Shown in pieces: positions 44,289 through 55,634 of a stretch of 64,000 bases of DNA. The first letter of the stretch is position 1. Every line of letters starts with the position of its first letter. The translations under genes and the position numbers were made by a program. Below the pieces are notes generated by a model that saw only the letters and a list, made by a program, of their open reading frames with translations, made no database searches and was not told where the DNA came from. Source of the stretch: Takakia lepidozioides (taxonomy: Eukaryota > Streptophyta > Takakiopsida > Takakiales > Takakiaceae). The stretch lies in contig CM060731.1 in the NCBI GenBank assembly GCA_030704615.1, positions 3,844,001-3,908,000 on the forward strand, written 5' to 3'.

Positions 44289-44626
44289 CTGTGGAAACCA
44301 CAAGGGTGCTGCTGAGCAGCAATATCTTTAAGCACAGCTTTGTACGACCAGGTTACAAGTTACAACCACTGAAGCTCCAGGAGCATTATTCCCACAACTG
44401 GGGACAACCTTCAACAACCCAACTTCATCCCTGCTAGGGATTAATATTGACTGAGCCAACTTTACAATCAGTATGGTGGGTGTGAGAGACAAAGCTCCTA
44501 ATTATCTCTTATCAAAGCAACTGACACCAGGGTTCAGTCCTCATCGTCAGAATGGCTTCACCTGGAAACAATCGGCTATCTTTGTCCTGAAGGTAGGAAT
44601 GACTGGCACCATAGATGTAGCCTCAC

Positions 44627-44706
44627 CTTATGAGCCCTCTTGTCCCACCGCTTCAAAGGATTCGATAGAAACATCTGCCAAAGCCATTCTAAGCCTATTG
44701 TTTGGC
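44627..44706 (-). CDS. OSB-type PDF first half exon (44-kb locus)
   Basis: This 80-base exon follows TTGGTATGCAG and ends AAG|GTGAGG. It encodes TIGLEWLWQMFLSNPL and KRWDKRAHK, the WWDNR half-motif with W changed to R and N to K. Same length, phase and donor as at 28,109-28,188. The intron to the second half is 338 bases. Confidence 0.7.
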
Positions 44707-45327
44707 CTGCATACCAACAGTAGTAAACATCTTCAGCAGCTCCCAAAAGTCTCCGTCAGTGGGTTTCCTCTCTCCCCTTCTCTCCCTCAAACACATTGTG
44801 ACTGGCAATGCAATCTCAGGCACATGTATCACTTCTGTATCAGATTGGGGGCAGCCAGAGCATGAGTGCATTGTGTTTTGCTAGCAGGACATCAACACCA
44901 GCTATTAGATCCACATTCAATTCCCTGGAACTGCATTGTTGATGTCTGTGCAGGAGCCTTATTGTTGTAGTCGGGCTCAGTTCCATGCCCTGGTGGGGTA
45001 GAAGTTAGAAACCTGACAGCTGGTCTTTCTGCCCTTTATCCATCCCTCATTGTGACTGGCAATATGTGGTTCTGCAGTACTCTGCAGATGAACCACAGCA
45101 AGTTTATGTCACATCAGTGGTGACTAGTCCTCTACAGTCAGAAATGAGCTCAAAATGCTTGCATGTCTTGCTGCAGATATTGAAGGAGATCCTGAAGGAG
45201 CTGAAGGAGGAAAGTGCATCTACTACTCCTCTAACACTTAACTAAATTTCTCCGACCGCATGAGGGCTGTTGCTGCTGGGGTGGTTCAAGGACAATATGC
45301 ACCCCGGATAGCTCCGAAGCACACAGT

Positions 45328-45510
45328 TTAGAAACCCCAATTAAGCGCAAAGAGTTGCATGTCTATACCTTTCATCGGTTTCCCCGCAGGCTGGGGAGCT
45401 GTGACTGGCAAGGGTCTCGGTCGCACAATTGCCAGGCAAGAATTCAGCTCCACAGCCTCGGGCGGGAATCTGCTGCATAATATGGCGAAGCCCTGCGGCC
45501 GCGGAAGAAC
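45328..45510 (-). pseudogene. Conserved upstream block A (44-kb locus)
   Basis: On the minus strand the frame reads FPPEAVELNSCLAIV, then PLPVTAPQPAGKPMKGIDMQ and a stop after NWGF. It aligns with block A at 27,597-27,752 along its length, including the AVEL and KG-(I/M)-(D/K)-(M/V)-QLF positions. Function unknown. Confidence 0.5.
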
Positions 45511-45599
45511 GTTTAAGCGCGCTGCCATCCCTCTGCCGGTGCGAAGAAGACGACAGTTGGGCCTCTGCCATCCCAAAATCAACAGCTCACGTCTCAAAC

Positions 45600-46068
45600 T
45601 TCTTGACCCACTACGTCACTCACAACCTCTTGACATCGCCATGGAGTCTCTTGTTACCTCTGTGTATACAGACTTCACATCAGAAGTTTGACACCACAGC
45701 TCGGAGATGATGCAGAAACGTTATGGGCAACTTCCCCTAACTTTGCATTTCGGCTTGCGGGTCCTGTCCACGTCCCTGGGAAAGGACAAGGAAAGAACCA
45801 ATAATATGTGAAGCGATGAGAAGCGGTGGGACCCACGATGGTGACGACTGCGCAGCGGCGCGTGTAGACTCGGTGCTTCATCAGACACTTTGCTGGCGAC
45901 TTGCTCTCGCTTCTAGGATTTTTCGCGGATGCTCGTTCACAGTATAGGTGGTGGGTTTTGTTTGGATTATTTGTGAGGTGTTCAGTTGAGGCAGAGACGC
46001 TGGTCATTCGTAGAAGCTTGGGAAAGAAGACGGAGGCACGGGGACGGAGAAATTTGTAAGGTAGAGAG
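45600..46068 (+). promoter_or_regulatory. Promoter and 5' UTR region of the ZNF830-like gene
   Basis: GC-richer sequence directly upstream of the start codon at 46,069. No TATA box stands out. The divergent arrangement with block A on the other strand could make it a shared promoter. Confidence 0.3.
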
Positions 46069-49000
46069 ATGGATCCAGCAAAAAATAATAAAGTGCTGAT
46101 GCGGGCCAGGATGAAGGAGGCCGCTCTGAAACGAGAGAAGCGCATCGATTCTCCTCTAGTCAGGTATGCCTCGCTTTGCAATCTCTCTCATTCTCTCGCA
46201 TTCATATTCAGCTGTCCGTCTGTCTTTCACCAAACCCACGATCAGACAGAGCACTTTGGTGATCTGAAGAGCTCCTTGGATACGCTTTGACACTTTCGAA
46301 ATTAAGCTGCACGTACTTTCCTCCGTCCCCAACACTTAACTCAAACCCTAATCCTAAAGCGGATGCTGAATTCCTAGCAGGCGTTGTGCTAGATTTAAGA
46401 GAAGGTTTTGCAACTGCAGTAGGTAGGTGTTAATCTGCGTTCTCATTAGATACATTGTGGGAAGACAGTGCCGGATTTCCCTTGTGAAACTGCCAGTGCA
46501 TTTTTTTGCTGAACGTAGATTTCTGGTGGTGCATTGTTGCTGATTTAAGCACAGTCAGTGTCATGAGCCAGGAGTGTAGTTGGGGTACAGACAGACTATT
46601 GCAGGAGTCTCACCTTCAAAGATATCTGTGCTGAGTCTGCCCCGCTGCTGACTGTGCAAAGTGTTACCCAAACAAAAGATTGGTTTCTATGCGCGCCTTG
46701 TAAGGTGCCATTCTCACGTTGCTGCTGGATATCCGTTCGAATGCTGGCAGGTACAATGAAATTGGGCAAGCGGTATGCAAGGTGTGTAATGTGGTCATCA
46801 AGTCAGAGACCATGTGGGCCCCACATTTGGCTTCCCGATCTCACAAGGAGGTATTATCTGTCTTTTGCTCCCACCTGCCCCTTTCCTGTCTCCTTTTCGA
46901 ACTGGGTGCGCCCACTTTCTTAAGATGAGGTTGCTGTAACCGTGGAACATTGCAGATGGTAGGGCTCTCAAGGTCTTGTTGTTTTGGTGACTCACTCTTG
47001 CCCTGATACATTTTTGGTGCCATGAAGCTTAGACCAGTGAGCTATTACGCTTTCTTCAATGGATGGCTGCTTCCAAGCTCACCTCCTGGTTGTCACCTCC
47101 CAATCACTTCCTTTTCCACCAAGTGATTGTTTAGGGACCTTAGCATACAATCTGGGCTGTTTTCCTCTCAACTTTGGATCTTTGAATGGGCAAACTCTTA
47201 TCTCTACGAAGTCACGGCCAGTATTCAGAGGGAAATTCGAAGTCCACAAGCCTATGGAAATCTGTCTTATCTAGATGACATCTCTTGTTCTCAGGCTCTC
47301 TCTAAGCATCCTCAACTATTGGAGGGCATCCTTTCTGCTTGTGAGTGGCTGGGCAACAATTGACTCACTGACTGTAGCATCATCATGCTGCTGTCCGCAC
47401 ATGGTCTATGGCCAACAAGGCTATGGCTAGCAGGGTTCACTGACTATGTCGTGTCCCAAAGTGTTTGAACAAAAAACTGTGGGAGGGTTTTCCGAAGCAG
47501 AGATCAGTGACAGATGTGTCTGTGTGGGCATGATAGGCGGCTGAGCAATTGAAAGCACGTGCTGCCAAGCCAGTACAAGTAGCGGGGACCACCGAGAGCC
47601 AAGCACATGTTGCGGCGGTGCCAACCAAGCGCTCATCGCACTTGCCTTCAGACTTCTTTGATTCTTCAACACCCTCTTCGACTACGAAAAGATTGCGCCC
47701 AACTGGTGCGGTCCTCTCTTCCTCACTCTTACAGTAAGACAGAAGTCAACCTATTACAAATCGTTTCCTTCTGGTTGATATCCAGCATTCAGCTCTGTGC
47801 AGTGTTAGAGAAGTCCATTGGCACATGTGTCATCTACACAATCGTGCAGAAGATACACTTGTGGAGGACGGACCATGATTGTTTCTAACAGAATGCCGAC
47901 AGCAAGAAAGAAGAAAGAAAGGAAGAAAGGAAGAAATTTATTATGTTCATGGGAGGTCCAAAAGGCCCAGGAAGGAGATAGAGGGAGAGAGTTCTACATG
48001 CAAGTCTTGATTTGCAAACAATCTAGTGAGTTGGGGGTGTGGAGGGAATGTCACTTGGGCATTCCTCACTGTTGGAAATGCGGACAGCAGGAGATGAAAC
48101 ATCTACTTTGACAAAAGATATGTTTAAGGTACCAAGGGAAGAATCAAGACTGGGCACAAGAAAGAACGGAGCTCATGAAAAGACACCACCTGGCAGAAGT
48201 GGGCAGGGTGGTGGGGTGTCTGAAGAAAGCAGTGCGAAAGTCAAGGACCAGACAGCTACTGAGCAAGTGGGAAAACCTTCATCCCTGCCGGAAGGCTTTT
48301 TTGATAGCGTTGATGCTGACCACCGAGCTCGCGGGTTAGAGCCTCCCAAACTTGATATGAAGTAAGCACTATCCCTCTCTCCCCCTCCCTCTCCCAACCG
48401 CACAAAGGAACATCAAGGTTCGTTTAAAGAGCTTTTTGATGCTGGTCACCAGACCAAAGTTCAAAATAAGAGTAGGTTGCCTTTGGAGTGAGCCTTCCAC
48501 AGTGCTCTCCTGCTGTCCCCTTCCCTCCTCTATTTCCGTTCTCTGCTCCATTCCCAGTGGTTGTGGGGTTCATGACCATAAGGTTACAGCAGGCAGTACG
48601 TAACGAGGATACATGTCTGTCTTTTGGTGTATCTCTGACCTTGGTTTCAGTTGTTCTAGCATGCTCAAATTTTTTCGTTTCTCTTTAGTGTTTGAACCAA
48701 ACTGGGTGGGAATGATGTAGAGATGAGTGGAAAGAGTTTCAGAAGTCCATACGTGATGATTTACACGAAGTTGACTATAGGCAACAAGAGGAAGAGGTAT
48801 TTATTCTGTGTTCTCTTAACTATTGATTTAGTTTTCTGCTGGATTTCATTCCGATCTTTATATTATCAGCTCAATTACCCAGGCCTGATGAGCTTGCTGA
48901 AAAGCTAATCATTTATACCAAATGTATTGTAGTATGAGGCTGCGGAGGAGAGAGAGGAACGGGAGCAAGTGGAGCAAAGGTATCTTGGCAGTTACGCTGA

Positions 49001-49347
49001 ACATCTTTTATCGAGAGGTTTGGTTATTTGGGGGGTAACTGCTCTTTCAGATATTTCCCATTTCAAATTGGACATGAAACTTTCTGAACTGTGTTCATAT
49101 GTACTTTAATCTGTTGTTTTCAGGAAGAAGGCTCTATTGACCCATTTAAGTTTCTCTCTGTGACAGAACATTTTTGGAGCGAATTGAGATGTTTCGGAAA
49201 CAGAAACAACAGAAGGCTTCTCAGGCTCAGGCAGCACTGGCCTTTCCTGCTTTTGGGGCTGAAAGTGATGCTTCCGCTTCCGATGATGATGGCAGTGATG
49301 ATGAAAATCTATTTATAGATTGGCGGGCAAAGCAAATTTCACTTTGA
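46069..49347 (+). CDS. ZNF830: ZNF830-like C2H2 zinc-finger protein, seven exons predicted
   Basis: Predicted exons: 46,069-46,163, 46,751-46,850, 47,537-47,733, about 48,090-48,361, 48,721-48,796, 48,933-48,979 and 49,167-49,347. Exon 1 has KREKRIDSPLVR. Exon 2 holds the zinc finger CKVCNVVIKSETMWAPHLAS, SRSHKE. Exon 3 has SSHLPSDFFDSS, exon 4 SLPEGFFDSVDADHRARGLE, exons 5-6 the acidic DEWKEFQKSIRDDLHEVD coiled-coil part, and exon 7 MFRKQKQQKAS and DENLFIDWRAKQISL at the end. This is the order seen in ZNF830/CCDC16 proteins, nuclear factors linked to pre-mRNA splicing and genome stability. All junctions are GT-AG and in phase, except that the exon 3 to exon 4 junction could not be placed in phase with a good acceptor. 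Confidence 0.85.
47900..47935. repeat. GAAA/AAGG microsatellite in intron 3 of the ZNF830-like gene
   Basis: Runs of AAGAAAGAAAGGAAG lie in the intron between exons 3 and 4. Confidence 0.7.
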
Positions 49348-49503
49348 TTTTAACAGGCAAGAGAAGACAACTATGTGGTCTGAGAAGAGGAAAGGAAGCT
49401 TAGATCTCTGATGTAAAATGAGAATGAGGCTCAGATTTGAGGACAAATAGTGCTTTAGAGTGGTGAACAATGATAGGAAGGGGATGTTTTTAATCCTGGT
49501 TAG

Positions 49504-52105
49504 ATGACCAAAGGTGATGAAGTGTACTTTGAGAATGCTGCTGGCACTTGTGGAGATGTCAGCAAACTGTATAAGGCAGGACTATCACAACAGGCACATC
49601 ACATTTTGAACCTGCAACCACACACTTGGGCGGACTCCAATGTCTCTGTCTTTTCCTTGCGAGAGTGTATCAATATGAAAAGGATATGCAAAGCATGGGC
49701 ATGCTGAGGGGGCTTTGGAGATCTATGAGCAAATGCACAGGGAAGGGGTGATGCCAGACAAGGCCACAGTCACTTGTGTTCTCAATGCACGTGCCAGGCT
49801 AGGAGCCCTGGAAAAGGGCAAAGAGGTCCACGCCGACATCATCGAAGCTGGAATTGCACCAGATATCATTCTGGAGACCGCCCTTGCTGATATGTATGCC
49901 AAGTGTGGATGCATGAATGATGCGCAACGAGTGTTTGATAATATGGCCCATCGAAATGTGGTCTCATGGAATGCAATGATAGCAGGATATGCTCAGCATG
50001 GGTGTGGTAAGGAGGCTTTCAAGATCTATGAGCAAATGCGAAGGGAAGGGGTGATTCCTGACAGGGTCACGTTCACGTGCGCTCTCAATGCATGTGCTGG
50101 CCTAAGAAGCCTGGAAAATGGCAAAGAGCTCCATGCTGGCATCATTAATGCTGGAATTGCACGAGATATTACTCTGGAGACTGCCCTTGTTGACATGTAT
50201 GCCAAGTGCGGGAGCATGAAGGATGCGCGTCAAGTGTTCGACAATATGGCTACACGAAATGTTTTCTCATGGAATGCCATGACCGCAGGGAATGTTCAGC
50301 ATGAGTGTGGTAGGGAGGCTTTGGAGGTCTATGAGCAAATGCAACGGGTAGGGGTGATTCCTGATAGCATCACCTTCACTTGCCTAGTCAATGTGTGTGC
50401 CAGCCTGGGAGCCCTGGAAAAGGGCAAAGAGGTCCATTCTGATATCAGCAGAACTGGAATGCTGCCACCAATCACCCTTGAGAATGCACTTATTGATATG
50501 TATGCCAAATGTGGGAGCATAAAGGATGCACGGCAAGTGTTGAACAGTATGTCTCAAAGAGATGTGGTATCATGGCAATGATCGCAGGCTATGCTCAGCA
50601 TGGATGTGGTAAGGAGGCTTTCGAAATTTACGAAAAAATGCAACAGGAAGGGGTGGTGCCCAACAGAATCACATTCACCTGCCTTCTCAATGCATTTGCC
50701 AACTTGGGAGCCCTCGAAAAGGGAAAGGAGGTCCTTCACAACCTCAGAGGACGTGGAATTGTGCCAGATATCATTCTCGAGAACACCCTTCTTGGCATGT
50801 ATGCCAAATGCGGGAGCATGAAGGATGCACATCAACTGTTTGACAACATGGCTCAACGAAATCTGATCTCATGGAGTGCTATGATAGGAGGAAGTGCACA
50901 ACATGGATGTGGTAGGGAGGCCTTGCAACTATTTGAACAAATGCAACAGGAAGGCTTGAAACCAAACAGTATCACCTTCATATCTCTCCTCTCTGCCTGT
51001 AGCCATGTGGGCCTGGTGGATGAAGGCCAGCACTACTTTGATTCCATAAGTTGCATTCATGGTCTCTATCCTACTGTGGAACATTATGGCTGCATGGTGG
51101 ACCTACTTGGCCGTGCAGGGCAATTGGAAGAGGCAGAGGATTTCATTAATAAGATGCAATCAAACCAGATGCTGGGGTGTGGAGGGCCTTGCTTGGTGCT
51201 TGCAGAACTCACGGTGACATAGGGGTAGCAGAATGTGCAGCAAAAAGACTTCTCGAGAGGGATCCGCACCATGCTGCAGCTTATGTGCTGCTATCAAACA
51301 TTTACGCCGCAGCTTGCAGGTGGGAAGATAAAGCAAAGGTGAGGAAATTGATGGAGGACAGAGGTGTCAGAAAGGAGCCAGGACAAAGCTGCATTGAGAT
51401 CGACAAACGGGTGCATAGATTTGTTGTACAAGACAAAGTGCATCCGCAAATAGAGGATATCCATGCTGAGCTGAAGAGGTTGGCTGGGCGGATGAAGGAG
51501 GCTGGGTATATGCCTGACACGCAATTTGTATTGCATGATGTGGAGGAGGAGCAAAAGGAACTTTCTCTTTGCCACCACAGTGAGAAGCTGGCCATTGCTT
51601 CTAGAACACCTATTCGTGTTGTCAAGAACCTTCAGGTGTGTGGCGACTGCCACACTGCCATCAAGTGTATATCTAAGATTGCTGGGCGAGAATATGTAAA
51701 CCCAAGTTTCAATCAAGGAAAATTGGCGAGTGACTAGCTAGCACGATTGAAGTGGGGGGGCTAGTGGAGAGGCAGGGGAAAGACACGCAGGGGCGAGAGA
51801 AAAGGGGGGGCTGTCGAGTAGACGGGTCCGGGCTGTAGGGACACCTAGAAAGAGGGGGGAGGGAATGCTTTATTTATAGAAGGTAGGAAATAGGCCCACC
51901 ATTGGATCAGCCAGTGGTGGGTTACAATTAGAGTTTTTATGGGCTTGGAATTAGTAGGAAAGTGTCAAAGGGTGGGGTGCTTTATGTAGAGTAGGACACG
52001 TGGGGCTGTCTTAGAAGTATGTAGGGTCTTCTGGAAGTTGTACGTGATACGAACCGCTTCCACCATTTCCAAGATGAGGTTTTTTCCTGTTGGGAGTACT
52101 GGTGA
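49504..52105 (+). pseudogene. PPR-DYW pseudogene with deletions, frameshifts and an insertion
   Basis: The array has four P-L-S triads with 303-base period. Lesions in order: a deletion near 49,683 joins ECINMK to GYAKHGHAEGALEIYEQM and changes frame; four bases are missing after VVSW at about 50,575; one base is missing in KMPIKP near 51,157; FGLISTPPG is lost after KLAIA (about 51,600); and about 347 bases interrupt the DYW domain at 51,690. The end of the domain is found beyond the insertion at 52,037-52,105 as VVRDTNRFHHFQDEVFSC and WEYW. It starts 157 bases after the ZNF830-like stop. No OSB exons precede it. Confidence 0.9.
51690..52036. mobile_element. Insertion of about 347 bases in the DYW domain, possible solo LTR
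   Basis: The DYW frame breaks after SKIAGRE and resumes at VVRDTNRF. The insert begins near ATATGTAAACCCAAG, contains several G-runs and TTTATTTATAG, and ends GGGTCTTCTGGAA. It has no open frame. Its right part (GACACGTGGGGCTGTCTTAG, then TCTTCTGGAAG) resembles the segment at 55,400-55,450 (GACGTGTGTCAGGGCAGCCA, then TCTAGAAGG), so both may be LTRs of one retrotransposon family. A target-site duplication was not clear. Confidence 0.6.
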
Positions 52106-52940
52106 AGCAAGCACTGCGCATGCAAGAGATTGTGTCACTCCAAATTTGAGGGCAGAAAGCTAAATGATGTGCGATGTCTTAGAAGTAATTTCTAAAGATT
52201 AAAGAAACAACTCGTTCACTGCATCTGACATTCAGTAGTGTGCTTCTATGGGTTACACATGGTAATGACCACCAGTCACATATGGTTATAGATTGCTGTC
52301 TAGTGTCCCTGCGTTGGATCACTTTTCAGGCATCAATGTTTGTGTAATAGAGCCACAGACACCAGTTTCTATGGACACCCCGTCCTCTACATGCTGACTC
52401 TGCTGTAATGGGCGCTGTTTCCTTTGCTTCTCCATCAGTCACAAACTAGGCCCAAACAGTAGGAACAGTAAGAATGGAGAAGATCCTGCAGTTCTTCGGG
52501 TTGTCAGTCCTTTCTTATATAAATGTGAATCTGGGGATCCGATAAACATTGAAGAGGGTGATTTTATTGTCTTGGGACTGACTGGGCTACACCCAGTACT
52601 TTGCATTGTCAAGCTGGCCACTTTCTTAACCTGGATCTGAGTTCTGAAAATGTTTGGTAGACAGAGAGCGCCGTGATGTAAGACAGGGCTGGTTTTGCAC
52701 GTTGTTTCTGGATCATGGGCTTCGTAAGACATCCCAATGATTGAACTCACTACAGAAGTGTCATTTTAGAACTACATCGACTTACATCGGGAGAGATCCA
52801 CTATAGCAGTGCCACACGCGCTGACTTAAATACACCTCGGTGAGATGTTTCAAAAAACTCATTTGAGGCTCAACTGTGACGTTTTTTGATACCCCTCAGG
52901 AAAACCTCAAAATTTCCAAAAGATTCTGCTGCTAAACCTA
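52106..52940. other. Interval after the PPR pseudogene
   Basis: No gene seen. A short part near 52,255-52,300 resembles 3' flanks of other PPR genes. Confidence 0.35.
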
Positions 52941-52949
52941 CTAAGCCAA

Positions 52950-55215
52950 TCAATATATGAAGCGAGACGTTTGTTTTGTTTTGTTTGTTTTGTTTGTAGC
53001 GTCGCTGAGATCTCCCAAACCGCGGGCCCCAGCGCGGGTGCTTGGTGCCGTTGGAAAGCCCTCGATGAGGAGGGGTGCAGCGGCTTGGTCTCATGATTTT
53101 TGGACCAGCGGTGTGGAAGATATGGAATTTCAAGTGCTTTGGGTCGCTGGAAATTCGGGAAAAATAGCAAAGTGGGCTTTCCTGGAGCAGTGATTGGTCC
53201 TTCACGTGGCAAATTTGGAATTTCAAGTACTTTTGCTCGCTGGAAATCCGCGAAAAATAGCAAAATGGATATATCAATATATGAAGCCTCGACAGGGGAG
53301 ATTGCAGAAATAGCAAAGTGGCTCTGTTGGAACAATGACGTGGAGATCTCCCAAACCGTAGGGTCTCTGGATGCATAGGGGATTGCACTGGCACTTAGAT
53401 GATTAGACACTAGAGGTCACACTTGGGCCTCTACATATATAAGAGACGCACTTGGATACATAGGAGATTGCACTTGGGCTTAGATGGCAGTGGACATTTG
53501 GGCCTCGACACAGGAGATGCACTTGATACATAGAAGATGGGCTTAGATGGGCCTTGACATAGGAGACGCACTGGGATACATAGGAAATTGCAATTGGTCT
53601 TAGATTTCACAAGCTACCCTAGAGGTCGCACTTGGGCCTCGACATAGGAGACACTGGACACTTGGGCCAACGGCACAGGCTACCCAGAAATTCGGGAAAA
53701 ATAGCAAAGTGGGCTTTTATGAGGCGAGACGTTTGTTTTGTTTTGTCACGTTGAGATGTCCCAAACCGCAAGGCCCTAGCCCGGGTGCTTGGTACCGTTG
53801 GAAAGCCCTCGACGAGGAGGGGTGCACGGGCTTGGTCTCAAGATTTTTGGACCTACAGTGTGGGAGATGTGGAATTCCAAGTCCTTTTGCTCGCTGGAAA
53901 TTCACGAAAAATAGCAAAAATGGCAAAGTGGGCTTTCTTGGGACATTGAATGGTTGGAGCCTCGACGGGAGAGATATCAAGGGAAAGGTCTCCGGTTCAA
54001 ATCTAGTCGTAGGCTCTATGGAAAAAAATTGATTAGATGACATTGGACACTTGGGCCAACGGCATAGGCTACCCAGAAATTCGGGAAAAATAGCAAAGTG
54101 GGCTTTTTTGGACAATGATTGGAGCCTCGACGGAACATATATCAATAATGATTGGATATATTACTACTCAATAACTTCATGAAAAAAATTAAATTGGGCC
54201 TTAACATGGGAGAAGAACTTGGATACATAGGAGATTGCACTTGGGCTTAGATGACATTGGACACTTGGGCCTCTACAGAGAGATGCACTTGGATACATGA
54301 ATAGAAGATTGCACTTGGGCTTAAATGGGCCTTGACATAGGAGACGCACTTGCATACATAGGAAATTGCACTTGGTCTTAGGTTTCAATTCTTCACACAT
54401 AGGCCAAAGGCGTAGGCTACACTAGAGGTCGCACTTGGGCCTCAACATAGGAGATGCACTGGGATAGATAGGAAATTGTACTTGGTCTTAGATTTCAATT
54501 CTTTACACACATGGGCCAAAGGCACATGCTACCCTAGAGGTCACACTTGGGCCTCGACAGAGAGGACGCGCTCGGATACGTAGAAGATCTTACACTTGGG
54601 CTTAGATGAGAGTGGATCTTTGGGCTTAGATGACACTGGACACTTGGGCCAACGGCACAGGCTACCCTAGTCAATATATGAAGAGACGTTTGTTTTGTTT
54701 TGTTTTGTAGCGTCGTTGAGATCTCCCAAACCGCGGGCCCCGACGCGGGTGCTTGGTGCCGTTGGAAAGCCCTCGATGAGGAGGGGTGCACCGGCTTGGT
54801 CTCATGATTTTGGGACCCGCGGTGTGGGAGATCTGGAATTTCAAGTGCTTTTGGTCGCTGGAAATTCACAAAAAAATAGCAGAAATGGCAAAGTGGGCAT
54901 TCATGGGACAATGGTTGGAGCCTCGACGGGAGAGATATCAAGGGAAAGGTCTCCAGTTCAAATTTGGTTGTAGGCTCTTTGAAGAAAAAAAAATGATTAG
55001 ATATGGGATTGCACTTGGACTTAGATGACACTTGGGCCTGTACATGGGAGATGCATTTGGATACATGAATACAAGATTGCACTTGAGCTTAGATTTCTAT
55101 TGTTCACACATGGGCCAACGGCATAGCTACACTTGAGGTCGCACTTGGGCCTCGACATAGGAGACCCACTTGGATACACAAGAAATTGCACTTAGGCTTA
55201 GATTTCAATGTTTGA
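52950..55215. repeat. Complex repeat array with two interleaved motifs
   Basis: Motif 1 (about 180 bases) starts GAGACGTTTGTTTTGTTTTG and goes through GAGATCTCCCAAACCGCGGG, CCGTTGGAAAGCCCTCGA and TTTCAAGTGCTTTTGGTCGC. It occurs at about 52,966, 53,724 and 54,680, giving spacings of about 758 and 956. Motif 2 is GGAGATTGCACTTGGGCTTA with GACACTTGGGCCAACGGCAC and GGCTACCCTAG and recurs many times between and after. CTTGGATACATAGGAGATTG links the units. No protein family is seen. Confidence 0.8.
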
Positions 55216-55217
55216 AA

Positions 55218-55605
55218 GGGGGTGTGGGGATTAGAGAGTGGTCCAGGAATTATGAAGCGGGAGTTATAGTAAGCTACAGCAGTAGTTCAATTAATAACTG
55301 TCATGTAAAGGGGGGGGGGGGGGAGACAAGAAGGTAAGACCTATTAAATAGGGATGGTTCACGGTTAGATTGGGGTTAGGCGTGGTGGTTTCTAGGAGTG
55401 ACGTGTGTCAGGGCAGCCATCTAGAAGGTCCCACCGCTTCAGGGGTCTGCGGCCTTCTAGAAGGGTCCACCGCCCCATTAGGAGAGCGGGCTCTCTTCCC
55501 CTGCATCGTATACGTACTAGTACCTAGGGGGCTGTGCACACGCAAGGCCCCAAAAATAAAAGCAAACCATGACATAATAAATTAATAAAAGTAGAGGTAA
55601 TGATG
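55218..55605. mobile_element. LTR-like segment
   Basis: A G14-type run, CCTATTAAATAGGGATGG, TCTAGAAGGTCCCACCGC and CCTTCTAGAAGGGTCCACC precede CCCCTGCATCGTATACG. The composition and the paired TCTAGAAGG motifs are like copia-type LTRs and like the insert at 51.7-52.0 kb. Ends were not defined. Confidence 0.35.
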
Positions 55606-55634
55606 AATAAGCCCCCCAAGTTTGGGTGGGGCCA

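Noticed and set aside
45328-45691. Plus-strand frames of 93 and 110 codons
   Set aside because: They overlap the minus-strand block A, which is conserved with two other loci, while the plus frames are not.
52870-53394. Minus-strand frames of 167-174 codons in the repeat array
   Set aside because: They arise from repeat motifs that recur with stops and shifts at 53.7 and 54.7 kb; no family matches.
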